In this document: positions 26,957-34,723 of the stretch, in pieces | Numbering within the stretch: position 1 is the stretch's first letter | Layout of the letters: every line of letters begins with the position of its first letter | Translations under genes and position numbers: made by a program | Notes under the pieces: generated by a model | What the model was told of the DNA's origin: nothing | The model's database searches: none | What the model saw: only the letters and a program-made list of their open reading frames with translations | Origin: JABMOV01 sp964654545 | Lineage (GTDB): Bacteria; Fidelibacterota; Marinisomatia; Marinisomatales; JABMOV01 | Reading direction: 5' to 3' | Assembly: GCA_964654545.1 (NCBI GenBank) | Contig: CAZZIU010000011.1 | Span: 25,986 to 89,985, forward strand | DNA: 64,000 nt

Positions 26957-27757
26957 ATGGCGCAGCTCGAAAGTCAAATAAAAAAGAAATACATGCAAAT
27001 GGGGCGCGATCAGGTGGAAGAGGGCCTGCCTGGCTGGTTTGGCACTTTTGCAGATATGATGACGCTATTGTTCGCCTTTTTTGTCCTTCTTGCTGCCATA
27101 TCTACCATTGATCCGGTTAAGCTACAGGAAATGGCCGATGCCATGGGAAAATCGGTGGGAAAAAAGATTAAAAAACAAAGTCAGGCAATGTCGCTGGCGG
27201 ATATTAAAAAAGCTGTTGATAAAATGGTGAAAGACATGCAGGTTGACCCACGTACCGGAGAAAAACCTGTAGAGGTTACAACCAGCCCAAAAGGTGTTAC
27301 TATTGGAATTTCTTCCGATGTGAGTTTTCCTTCTGGGTCGGCCGATTTAAAACCGGAAATAGTCCCCATTTTACAAAGTTTTGTACCAACCATAAAAAGT
27401 TCATATTTCATGGTAGCGATAGAAGGACACACCGATTCTGATCCGCTACCAGAAAAAATTCAGAATAAATACCCGACAAACTGGGAGCTTTCCGGTGCCC
27501 GTGCGGCGGCTGTTGTGAGAGAGTTAATTAATCTGGGAATTAATCCAACACGCCTCCAATCAGTGGGGTATGCCGAGTATGTGCCGCGCGACCGTCCAAC
27601 GGACAGGGTAATTGATGCGGAATTGATTAGACGTCAAAACGCAACACTTGAACAAAAGGCCCGTAACCGACGGGTTGAAATAACATTTTTGGCTCCGGCT
27701 GGATCAATCAGCAGACCATCGACTGGGGGAAAGCCAACGCCAGGTAAAAAAAATTGA
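26957..27757 (+). CDS. motB: MotB-like stator subunit with OmpA peptidoglycan-binding domain
   Basis: A 266-residue protein. A short cytoplasmic N-terminus leads to one membrane helix (about 28-48) containing D33 in GWFGTFADMMTLLFAFF, equivalent to the ion-carrying D32 of E. coli MotB. A linker that may include the plug follows (52-105). The OmpA-like domain at 115-245 has FPSGSADLKPE, IEGHTDSDPL, NWELSGARAAAVVREL, LQSVGYAEYVP and NRRVEITF, the peptidoglycan-binding set. Key residues are therefore intact and an active ion-driven stator is likely. It sits between motA and the FliF-like gene; an AGGAG site in the 21-base gap serves the latter. Confidence 0.9.
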   Translation: MAQLESQIKKKYMQMGRDQVEEGLPGWFGTFADMMTLLFAFFVLLAAISTIDPVKLQEMADAMGKSVGKKIKKQSQAMSLADIKKAVDKMVKDMQVDPRTGEKPVEVTTSPKGVTIGISSDVSFPSGSADLKPEIVPILQSFVPTIKSSYFMVAIEGHTDSDPLPEKIQNKYPTNWELSGARAAAVVRELINLGINPTRLQSVGYAEYVPRDRPTDRVIDAELIRRQNATLEQKARNRRVEITFLAPAGSISRPSTGGKPTPGKKN

Positions 27758-27778
27758 AAGTTTTATTTAGGAGCGGTT

Positions 27779-29359
27779 ATGAGGAATAGGTATATCAAAC
27801 CATTCATGCTTTTATTCACCATGATTTTTGTTGCCACATTGATGGTGGGTCAGGAGTCCACTTACCTGACGCAGAAATTGATGGTTGAAAACGATCTGCG
27901 CAAACGGATCAAAGATGCACTTTCTAAAATATTGGATCCGTCACAATTTGTGGTGGATATTAATATTACGCTGGAATTGAGCGATGCAATGGAAGAGCAG
28001 GTCACCTATGGACCAACAAAAAAATCTTCACCAGAGAAATCGCTTGAATCACAGGTCGATGCATTGCTTCAAAATGCAGAAGAAAACACAGCTCCCGCAG
28101 AAACAATGGTAGGGCTTCCTATTCCCGGATTTGAATTTGAAGTGGAGTCACAGGGCTCCGACGTTGACATTGTTGAAGATGAAAAACCTGAAGGCACTGT
28201 CATTGAAAAGAAATCAGACAACAGCGACAATATTGTTTCACGAACAGCATCAGTAAAACGACCTTCCATGGCGAAGGTACAAAAAATGGAAATCAGCGTT
28301 ATTTTACAGGAAGGGTTTGCCCCTGAACTCATTGAAAATGTGCGACAGATTGTAATGGTCGCATCACGCTATGATCGGGCTCGTGGAGACGTACTCAGTA
28401 TAATGACCGCTAGTTTTAAGGAACGCAGAGACGACAAAACAGCTGAGCAGATTTTATTGAAAAACATAGCTCAAAAATTAGATGTGCTAGAAACGGCCAG
28501 AAGAGATGAAGACGAAAGCCGGAGTGAAGACTGGAAGAAAGAATTAGAAGATTATAAAGCACAGGAAGCAAAACGCCGGGAAGCGGATCGCGATTTTTTT
28601 GCATCCCAGCTGACGACCTTGGAAGCGGCCGCAAAAGAGCGTTCTTTTCGCGACGAAAAACGCGAAATTCTTCGGCAGGATTCACTCAAGCTGCTTGCAC
28701 TCAACACAGAAATTCAACAGCTAAGGCAATTGCTTGACTCCCAGACGGTGACTGATTCCCAAGCCACTCAGGCTGCATCAGCCGTTCAGGAAAAGGAACA
28801 GGAGAAAGCAAATTTGGATTCTCGAATTGAAAAGAAAATTTCTGAGCTCGAAGCAGTACAGGCAGATTTGGACCGTTTACAAAAAGATTCTGGACTCCCG
28901 CTTTATGTGACAATTCTGCTATCGGTTTTGGGAGCTCTGTTATTGGTATTGCTGGCAGGATTATTGATTATGGCTTTCCGCGGACAACGACAACCGATGT
29001 ATCCTCCGCCATATGCCTATCCCCCACGCAGACGCAAAAAAAAAAGAAAGCAGGAATCAACAGCAGTAGCCCAGAGTGAGCCACCTGTGCAACCAGTGGC
29101 TGCTCCACCACAGAATGGTCAACCAGCTACAACAGCAGCGGCACCAGTGGATGAAGACCCAGCCGTCTTACAGAGCGAAATTGGGGACATTAGAAAATCG
29201 ATTGTATCCATGAGCGTGGGTCAACCGGAGACAACAACGCGAATTGTAAAAGAGTGGATGCAGGAAGAAGCGCCGCCACCGCCGGCTGAACCTGAAGCAG
29301 CTCCGGAAGAACCAGAAGCGGAAGAAAAAAATGACAAGAAAAAACGGAAGAAAAAATAG
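27779..29359 (+). CDS. FliF-like ring protein, reduced: RBM3/collar, coiled coil, one TM helix, FliG-binding-like tail
   Basis: A 526-residue protein. Residues 5-24 form a signal peptide or first membrane helix. Directly after it, LRKRIKDALSKILDPSQFVV (40-59) and the following strand match the start of FliF ring-building motif 3. Its other half is at 150-213 (KMEISVILQEG, then VASRYDRARGDVLSI with the conserved RGD at 202-204). The stretch between (80-150) corresponds to the beta-collar insertion. RBM1 and RBM2, normally ahead of RBM3, are absent. A long charged coiled coil (about 215-370) is inserted before the membrane helix 374-399. A Pro-rich cytoplasmic tail contains DIRKSIVSMSVGQPETTTRI then VKEWMQEE (470-497), resembling the FliF C-terminal helix that binds FliG, and a Glu/Pro/Lys tail. 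Assignment rests on by-eye comparison. Confidence 0.72.
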   Translation: MRNRYIKPFMLLFTMIFVATLMVGQESTYLTQKLMVENDLRKRIKDALSKILDPSQFVVDINITLELSDAMEEQVTYGPTKKSSPEKSLESQVDALLQNAEENTAPAETMVGLPIPGFEFEVESQGSDVDIVEDEKPEGTVIEKKSDNSDNIVSRTASVKRPSMAKVQKMEISVILQEGFAPELIENVRQIVMVASRYDRARGDVLSIMTASFKERRDDKTAEQILLKNIAQKLDVLETARRDEDESRSEDWKKELEDYKAQEAKRREADRDFFASQLTTLEAAAKERSFRDEKREILRQDSLKLLALNTEIQQLRQLLDSQTVTDSQATQAASAVQEKEQEKANLDSRIEKKISELEAVQADLDRLQKDSGLPLYVTILLSVLGALLLVLLAGLLIMAFRGQRQPMYPPPYAYPPRRRKKKRKQESTAVAQSEPPVQPVAAPPQNGQPATTAAAPVDEDPAVLQSEIGDIRKSIVSMSVGQPETTTRIVKEWMQEEAPPPPAEPEAAPEEPEAEEKNDKKKRKKK

Positions 29360-29370
29360 GGAGACGCATC

Positions 29371-30306
29371 ATGATCACTGATTATTACCGTCTATCCGGG
29401 CTACAAAAAGTAGCAATATTGTTTTCCGTTTTAGGAGAGAGTCTTGCGCTGACTCTGGTTACTGGTTTGACCAAAACGGAAATCCGGAAAATCCGTGCAG
29501 CGATACGTGAAATGGAAAGTGTTTCTTTTACGGTTAAAAAACGCGTAATTGAAGAATTTTACTTCAATTTTGTGAGCGAAAAATTCCAGGCTGCAGATGA
29601 TAAAAACGAACCAAAACGCCCGTTTGAGTTTTTAGAAACATTGACGGACGAACAACTGATTGCCTTGCTGGCACCGGAAGAAGCTCGCGTGGTGGCAATC
29701 ATCATGGCCCAGGTTCCAGCAGAGCGACGAATAAAGATTATGGACAGAATGCAGCCGGAAGACAAGGGACGCGCCCTTATCGAAATGGGCAACCTGAAAA
29801 ATGTGCCTTTGGAGGCAGTCGTCAATGTTGCGACAGACCTGAAGGAAAAAGCACACTTTCTTCCACGCACAGTGGAATTTTCACGTGGGGGCGGGAAGGA
29901 TATCGCCGACATTCTTGGTGAAATGAATCCTGCTGACGAAGAAAAATATTTTGAAGCAATCAGTCGCGAAAGCCCAGAACTTGCAAAAGAAATTCAAAAA
30001 TATCATCTTACGTTTGAGAATATATTTGAATTTTTCCCCGATAATCTTCTTCGCGATTTAATGAATTCCGTGGAACTGGATAGCGTTGCTATGGCACTAA
30101 AGGGAATGCCGGAAGAAGTGGAAAAACGCGTTCTAGAGAATTTGCCACAAAAGAAACAGGCTATGTACGAACCCGTTGAAGGAGCAGTGGTGAAACGGGA
30201 TGTGGATGCAGCGCGGAAGGAGATTGTGAAAGCTGCCCGGCAAATGGAAAAAGATGGTGTATTCCAGCTGGCCGATTTTATTGAGGGCGGAGATATGGTA
30301 GAATAA
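29371..30306 (+). CDS. fliG: FliG-like rotor protein lacking the FliM-binding EHPQ motif
   Basis: A 311-residue cytoplasmic protein with all three FliG domains. The N domain (1-75) begins RLSGLQKVAILFSVLGESLA. The middle domain (86-165) has LTDEQLIALLAPEEARVVAI; the usual EHPQ motif that contacts FliM reads PEEA. The glycine hinge is RGGGKDIADILGEM (172-185). The C domain has FENIFEFFPDNLLRDLM and the torque helix MALKGMPEEVEKRVLENL. Compared without gaps to E. coli, K264 is kept (K244), R281 is K261, the D288-D289 pair reads P268-V269 between glutamates, and R297 falls beside K275-R276. GGAG lies seven bases before the ATG. It is the last gene of the operon and is followed by a strong terminator. 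Confidence 0.85.
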   Translation: MITDYYRLSGLQKVAILFSVLGESLALTLVTGLTKTEIRKIRAAIREMESVSFTVKKRVIEEFYFNFVSEKFQAADDKNEPKRPFEFLETLTDEQLIALLAPEEARVVAIIMAQVPAERRIKIMDRMQPEDKGRALIEMGNLKNVPLEAVVNVATDLKEKAHFLPRTVEFSRGGGKDIADILGEMNPADEEKYFEAISRESPELAKEIQKYHLTFENIFEFFPDNLLRDLMNSVELDSVAMALKGMPEEVEKRVLENLPQKKQAMYEPVEGAVVKRDVDAARKEIVKAARQMEKDGVFQLADFIEGGDMVE

Positions 30307-30326
30307 CAGCACCATAAACAATGATT

Positions 30327-30351
30327 AAACCCCGCAGTTGCGGGGTTTTTT
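30327..30351 (+). terminator. strong terminator closing the motor-like operon
   Basis: A perfect ten-base stem AAACCCCGCA/TGCGGGGTTT (30327-30336 with 30339-30348), with the loop opening to four bases, runs into six T residues at 30346-30351. Confidence 0.92.
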
Positions 30352-30413
30352 GTTTCCATCCGACTCAGAGAACAGAAAATATCTGAGTAAATTAATGGTA
30401 TAAAATTGAGGGA

Positions 30414-31811
30414 ATGATGTCCTCCGAACAAAACAAATTCCGTACGGTTATTGAACCATTTACTATCAAAACAGTAGAACCATTACGTCTGACCACCAGA
30501 GACGAGCGTAGCCAAATTCTTGAAAAAGCTACATACAATCTTTTCAAAATAAAATCGCAGGATGTAATTATAGATTTACTTACAGATAGTGGTACCGGTG
30601 CTATGAGTTCTGAACAGTGGGCAGCTATCATGCGAGGCGATGAGTCGTATGCCGGCAGTAAAAGTTTTCAGCGATTTGAATCCGCCGTAAAAGACCTTTT
30701 TGGTTTTAAAAACGTCATTCCGACCCACCAGGGACGGGCCGCAGAACGCATTTTATTCTCAGTAATGTGTAAACCGGGGAACGTGGTGTTGAACAACACC
30801 CATTTCGATACAACGCGTGCCAATGTCGAGTTTCAGGGGGCAGAAGCCCTTGATCTGGTTATCAGCGAAGGATTAAATCCAGCGTCGACTCACCCCTTTA
30901 AAGGAAACATGGATACAAACAAACTGGACGAGGCCATCAAGAAGGTTGGTGTAGATAAAATTCCCCTTTGTATGCTTACAATTACCAACAATTCAGGTGG
31001 TGGACAACCAGTATCTATGGAAAACATAAAGAGCGTAAAAGCTATACTGGAAAGATATGATATACCGCTGTATTTCGATGCGGCGCGATTCGCTGAAAAT
31101 GCGTATTTCATTAAGCTACGAGAACCAGGATATGAAAATACATCAGTAAAGGAAATTGTGCGAGAAATGATGGGTTACGCTGACGGGTGTACCATGAGCG
31201 CTAAAAAGGATGGAATGGTTAATATTGGTGGATTTCTATGCACAAACAGTGACGTTCTGGCACAACAGGAAAAAGACTTACTGATTCTTACCGAAGGCTA
31301 CCCTACCTATGGTGGTTTGGCCGGCCGGGATCTGGATGCAATTGCAGTAGGACTCCAGGAAGTTGTGGATGAGGATTATCTGGAATATCGACTTGCTGAG
31401 GCACGTTATCTTGGTGAACATCTGTCTGCCATTGGTTTGCCAATAGTTCAACCCCCTGGCGGCCATGCAGTATATCTCGACGCAAAGACGCTTCTACCCC
31501 ACATTCCGCCATTAGAATATCCAGGGCAGAGTCTGTCAATAGCGCTCTATCTGGAAGGCGGAATTAGAACGGTTGAAATCGGTTCAGTCATGTTTGGAAA
31601 AGTTGATGAAACATCAGGGAAAGAAACGCCCGGCAAAATGGAATTGGTACGCCTTGCCCTACCGAGAAGAACGCACACCCAAAGCCATATAGATTATGTA
31701 ATAGAAGTTGCTCGTGAGGTCTATCGAAAGCGGGATACGCTTAAGGGGCTTTCCATCACCCGGCAACCAAAATTTCTACGTCATTTCACCGCAGAATTTT
31801 TCCCATTATAA
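30414..31811 (+). CDS. tnaA: tryptophanase (tryptophan indole-lyase)
   Basis: A 465-residue PLP enzyme of the beta-eliminating lyase family that cleaves tryptophan to indole, pyruvate and ammonia. The PLP lysine is in MSAKKDGMVNIGGF. Overall it reads somewhat like tyrosine phenol-lyase (DGCTMSAKKD, GGLAGRDLDAIAVGL). However, the residues I know to separate the two enzymes all match tryptophanase: HFDTT (Asp, where phenol-lyases have Thr), TVEIGS (Ile, where they have Arg), and LRHFTAEF (His, where they have Phe). GAGGGA just upstream marks the ATG ATG start at 30414/30417. No tnaC-like leader peptide or tryptophan permease is adjacent, and it appears monocistronic. Confidence 0.87.
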   Translation: MMSSEQNKFRTVIEPFTIKTVEPLRLTTRDERSQILEKATYNLFKIKSQDVIIDLLTDSGTGAMSSEQWAAIMRGDESYAGSKSFQRFESAVKDLFGFKNVIPTHQGRAAERILFSVMCKPGNVVLNNTHFDTTRANVEFQGAEALDLVISEGLNPASTHPFKGNMDTNKLDEAIKKVGVDKIPLCMLTITNNSGGGQPVSMENIKSVKAILERYDIPLYFDAARFAENAYFIKLREPGYENTSVKEIVREMMGYADGCTMSAKKDGMVNIGGFLCTNSDVLAQQEKDLLILTEGYPTYGGLAGRDLDAIAVGLQEVVDEDYLEYRLAEARYLGEHLSAIGLPIVQPPGGHAVYLDAKTLLPHIPPLEYPGQSLSIALYLEGGIRTVEIGSVMFGKVDETSGKETPGKMELVRLALPRRTHTQSHIDYVIEVAREVYRKRDTLKGLSITRQPKFLRHFTAEFFPL

Positions 31812-31815
31812 ATCA

Positions 31816-31843
31816 GTGAGCCGGCACAGAAAGTCCGGCTCAC
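31816..31843. terminator. bidirectional hairpin between tnaA and ppdK
   Basis: A perfect nine-base stem GTGAGCCGG/CCGGCTCAC (31816-31824 with 31835-31843) lies in the 43-base gap between the converging genes. It has no long T tract on either side, so termination strength is uncertain. Confidence 0.5.
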
Positions 31844-31854
31844 ATCAAAAACCG

Positions 31855-34554
31855 TTAATTGTTCAACGCAGCATGGGCAGCTGCAAGGCGTGCAACGGGC
31901 ACGCGGAAAGGCGAACAACTCACGTAATCCAAACCCTTCTGGTGACAGAATTCAATGGATGCCGGATCACCACCATGCTCACCACAGATACCAACCTTTA
32001 AGTCGCTACGAACACCGCGACCCCTTTTCACACCCATTTGAACCAACTGACCAACGCCAGCGGTATCAAGACTTTCAAATGGATCGTGTTCCAGGATACC
32101 CTCTTTCAAATAGTAAGGAAGAAAACCGCCAATATCATCCCTGCTGAAGCCATAAGTTGTTTGCGTCAGATCATTGGTACCAAAACTGAAGAACTCAGCG
32201 TGCTCTGCAATTTGATCCGCAGTTAACGCAGCGCGAGGTAATTCAATCATTGTACCAACCAGATAATCAAATTCGATATTTGTTTCATCCATAACTTTTC
32301 TGGCATTGGTGCGAACTACTTTTTCCTGGTTAACATATTCCGTGTAAGTTCCAACGAGCGGAATCATTACTTCAGGATATACTTTTTTCCCTTCTTTTGT
32401 TAGCTGTGCGGTGGCTTCAAAAATGGCTCGGGATTGCATTTCTGTTATTTCAGGATATGCAACACCAAGACGACAGCCGCGGTGTCCCAGCATGGGATTA
32501 AACTCATGAAGGTTTGCAATCCTTGAGCGAATCAGATCCGGGGTGATGTTCAATTCTTTTGCCAGTTCATTGATTTGCTCATCGGTTTGAGGCATGAATT
32601 CATGCAAAGGAGGATCAAGCAATCGCACGGTTACTGGTAAGTTTTCCATGGCGGCGAAAATACCGTAAAAGTCATCACGCTGATAGGGAAGCAATTCCAT
32701 AACAGCGCTGCGTCGTTCTTCTTTCGATCCCGCCAGAATCATTTTTCTTACGGCTAGAATCCGAGCAGGATCAAAAAACATATGTTCTGTTCTGCACAGA
32801 CCGATACCCTGCGCCCCAAAACTCCTCGCCTGTGCCGCATCTTCCGGGCGATCGGCATTGGTACGAACACCAAGAGTACGGGCTTCATCTGCCCATGACA
32901 TAAGTAATGCATATTCTTTATTATTCTCCGGATTGGCATCCAGCAAGGGAAGTTCACCGGCATAAACTTTACCGGCGGTACCATTTAACGTAAACCAATC
33001 ACCCTCTTTAAAGGTCTGCCCATTTACATGAACTTCTTTTTTCTTGGTGCCGATCTGCAATGCACCGCATCCAACAATGCAGCATTTCCCCCAACCGCGC
33101 GCCACCAGGGCAGCATGGCTGGTCATTCCGCCTTTTGCCGTTAGAATCGCTGCAGCTGCGTGCATACCATGTACATCTTCCGGTGACGTTTCTTCCCGAA
33201 CCAGCACCACTTCTTTGCCATTGTTTGCCCAGGCTTCTGCGTCATCGGCCGTAAATACAATTTGTCCTTTCGCCCCACCGGGTCCAGCCGGTAACCCTTT
33301 GGCTAAAACAGCTATGTTTTTTTCTTCTACCGGATCAACCATGGGGTGGAGTAATTCATCCAATTGGGACGGCTTCACACGTAACACCGCATCGTTTTTG
33401 GTAATCAAACCCTCGTTTTCCATTTGTACAGCCATTTGAATAGCAGCTGGGCCATTACGTTTTCCGCTACGGGTTTGCAGCATCCATAAGCGACCCTCTT
33501 CAATGGTAAACTCAACATCCTGCATATCGCGATAATGGGTCTCCAGCTTGGTACGAATTTTATCCAGAGCGCCATACACATCGGGTAAAAATTCTTCGAG
33601 GCTCAAAGACTCTTTATTATCATCTGTTTTGGTAGAAATGTTCAGCGGGTTAGGTGTGCGTGTCCCCGCCACCACATCTTCGCCCTGCGCGTTCTGTAAC
33701 CATTCACCATAAAAAAGATTCTCTCCGGTTGCCGGATTTCGAGTAAAGGCCACGCCTGTGGCAGAACTATTTCCAGTATTACCAAACACCATTGTTTGCA
33801 CATTTACAGCTGTACCCCATTCATCCGGAATATTTTCGATGCGCCGATAGCTGATGGCTCGCTTACCATTCCAACTGGAGAAAACAGCTTTGATTCCCCC
33901 CCACAACTGATCAAAGGGATCGTCTGGAAATTCTTTGCCGAGCACTGACTTAATTTCCACTTTAAATTGGTCAGAAATCGTCTTCCAGTCAGCGGCACTC
34001 AGGTCTACATCAGAAGCATAACCCTTGGATTCTTTATAACCATCCAATATTTTTTCCAGACGATGACGGATACCGTGACCATCCTTTGGCTCGACGCCGG
34101 CTGCTTTTTCCATCACCACATCTGAGTACATCATAATAAGGCGACGATAGGCATCATAAACGAAACGAGGATTATTTGTTTTGGCAATCAAGCCGGGTAT
34201 TGTTTTTGAGGTAAGTCCCACGTTTAAAACCGTCTCCATCATCCCGGGCATGGACATTCTGGCGCCGGATCGCACAGAAAACAACAATGGATTTTCCGTG
34301 TCGCCAAACTTTTTTTCCATGATTGCTTCCGTCTGCAGTATTGCGTCATTTACTTGGGCTTTAAGCTCATCTGGCAATTGCCCATTGTTATCATAATAAA
34401 CGGTGCAGACTTCGGTAGTAATCGTGAATCCCGGGGGAACAGGAATTCCAAGGCTGGTCATTTCAGCCAGGTTGGCGCCCTTACCGCCCAATAAATTTTT
34501 CATGTCGGCTCGGCCATCCGCCTTGCCATTACCAAAGAAAAATACATATTTCAT
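31855..34554 (-). CDS. ppdK: pyruvate, phosphate dikinase
   Basis: An 899-residue enzyme interconverting pyruvate, ATP and phosphate with PEP, AMP and pyrophosphate. The N-terminal ATP-grasp part begins YVFFFG and GGKGANLAEMTSLGIPVPPG. The phosphohistidine swivel domain has TAKGGMTSHAALVARGWGK. The C-terminal PEP/pyruvate barrel shows GIGLCRTEHMFFDP, NPMLGHRGCRLGV, FSFGTNDLTQTTYGFSRDD and VGICGEHGGDPASIEFC. I start at ATG 34554, where GGGAGG precedes KYVFFFG; the frame is open for 30 more codons upstream without homologous sequence. It allows gluconeogenesis from pyruvate, fitting an amino-acid-fed organism, or works toward pyruvate in glycolysis with pyrophosphate. Confidence 0.96.
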   Translation of the reverse strand: MKYVFFFGNGKADGRADMKNLLGGKGANLAEMTSLGIPVPPGFTITTEVCTVYYDNNGQLPDELKAQVNDAILQTEAIMEKKFGDTENPLLFSVRSGARMSMPGMMETVLNVGLTSKTIPGLIAKTNNPRFVYDAYRRLIMMYSDVVMEKAAGVEPKDGHGIRHRLEKILDGYKESKGYASDVDLSAADWKTISDQFKVEIKSVLGKEFPDDPFDQLWGGIKAVFSSWNGKRAISYRRIENIPDEWGTAVNVQTMVFGNTGNSSATGVAFTRNPATGENLFYGEWLQNAQGEDVVAGTRTPNPLNISTKTDDNKESLSLEEFLPDVYGALDKIRTKLETHYRDMQDVEFTIEEGRLWMLQTRSGKRNGPAAIQMAVQMENEGLITKNDAVLRVKPSQLDELLHPMVDPVEEKNIAVLAKGLPAGPGGAKGQIVFTADDAEAWANNGKEVVLVREETSPEDVHGMHAAAAILTAKGGMTSHAALVARGWGKCCIVGCGALQIGTKKKEVHVNGQTFKEGDWFTLNGTAGKVYAGELPLLDANPENNKEYALLMSWADEARTLGVRTNADRPEDAAQARSFGAQGIGLCRTEHMFFDPARILAVRKMILAGSKEERRSAVMELLPYQRDDFYGIFAAMENLPVTVRLLDPPLHEFMPQTDEQINELAKELNITPDLIRSRIANLHEFNPMLGHRGCRLGVAYPEITEMQSRAIFEATAQLTKEGKKVYPEVMIPLVGTYTEYVNQEKVVRTNARKVMDETNIEFDYLVGTMIELPRAALTADQIAEHAEFFSFGTNDLTQTTYGFSRDDIGGFLPYYLKEGILEHDPFESLDTAGVGQLVQMGVKRGRGVRSDLKVGICGEHGGDPASIEFCHQKGLDYVSCSPFRVPVARLAAAHAALNN

Positions 34555-34723
34555 TAAAACCTCCCAGAATGAAGAAAATTCAGCCCGGAAGTTACTGTTA
34601 TCACCAATACAATGCAGGTGGTAATCCAATGCCGATAGAACCATGCCGCCAGAGAAACAACGACGAAGGATTAAATTGTCACCTGAATGGAATACCTTGA
34701 ATTTCCATTGTAATTTTCCCGCT

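Noticed and set aside
26163..27757. ExbB/ExbD, TolQ/TolR or GldL/GldM pair
   Set aside because: The first protein has the four-helix MotA layout with a large loop between helices 2 and 3, and the second has an OmpA peptidoglycan-binding domain and the MotB aspartate context, which those pairs lack.
22732..30306. Part of an ordinary flagellar gene cluster
   Set aside because: No switch, export, rod, hook or filament genes flank it, RBM1/RBM2 and the EHPQ motif are missing, and neighbours are unrelated peptidase and tryptophanase genes.
30414..31811. Tyrosine phenol-lyase
   Set aside because: The three positions that separate the two enzymes carry the tryptophanase residues.
31890..32226. Small plus-strand open frames inside ppdK
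   Set aside because: They overlap conserved C-terminal PPDK motifs on the other strand and have no features of their own.
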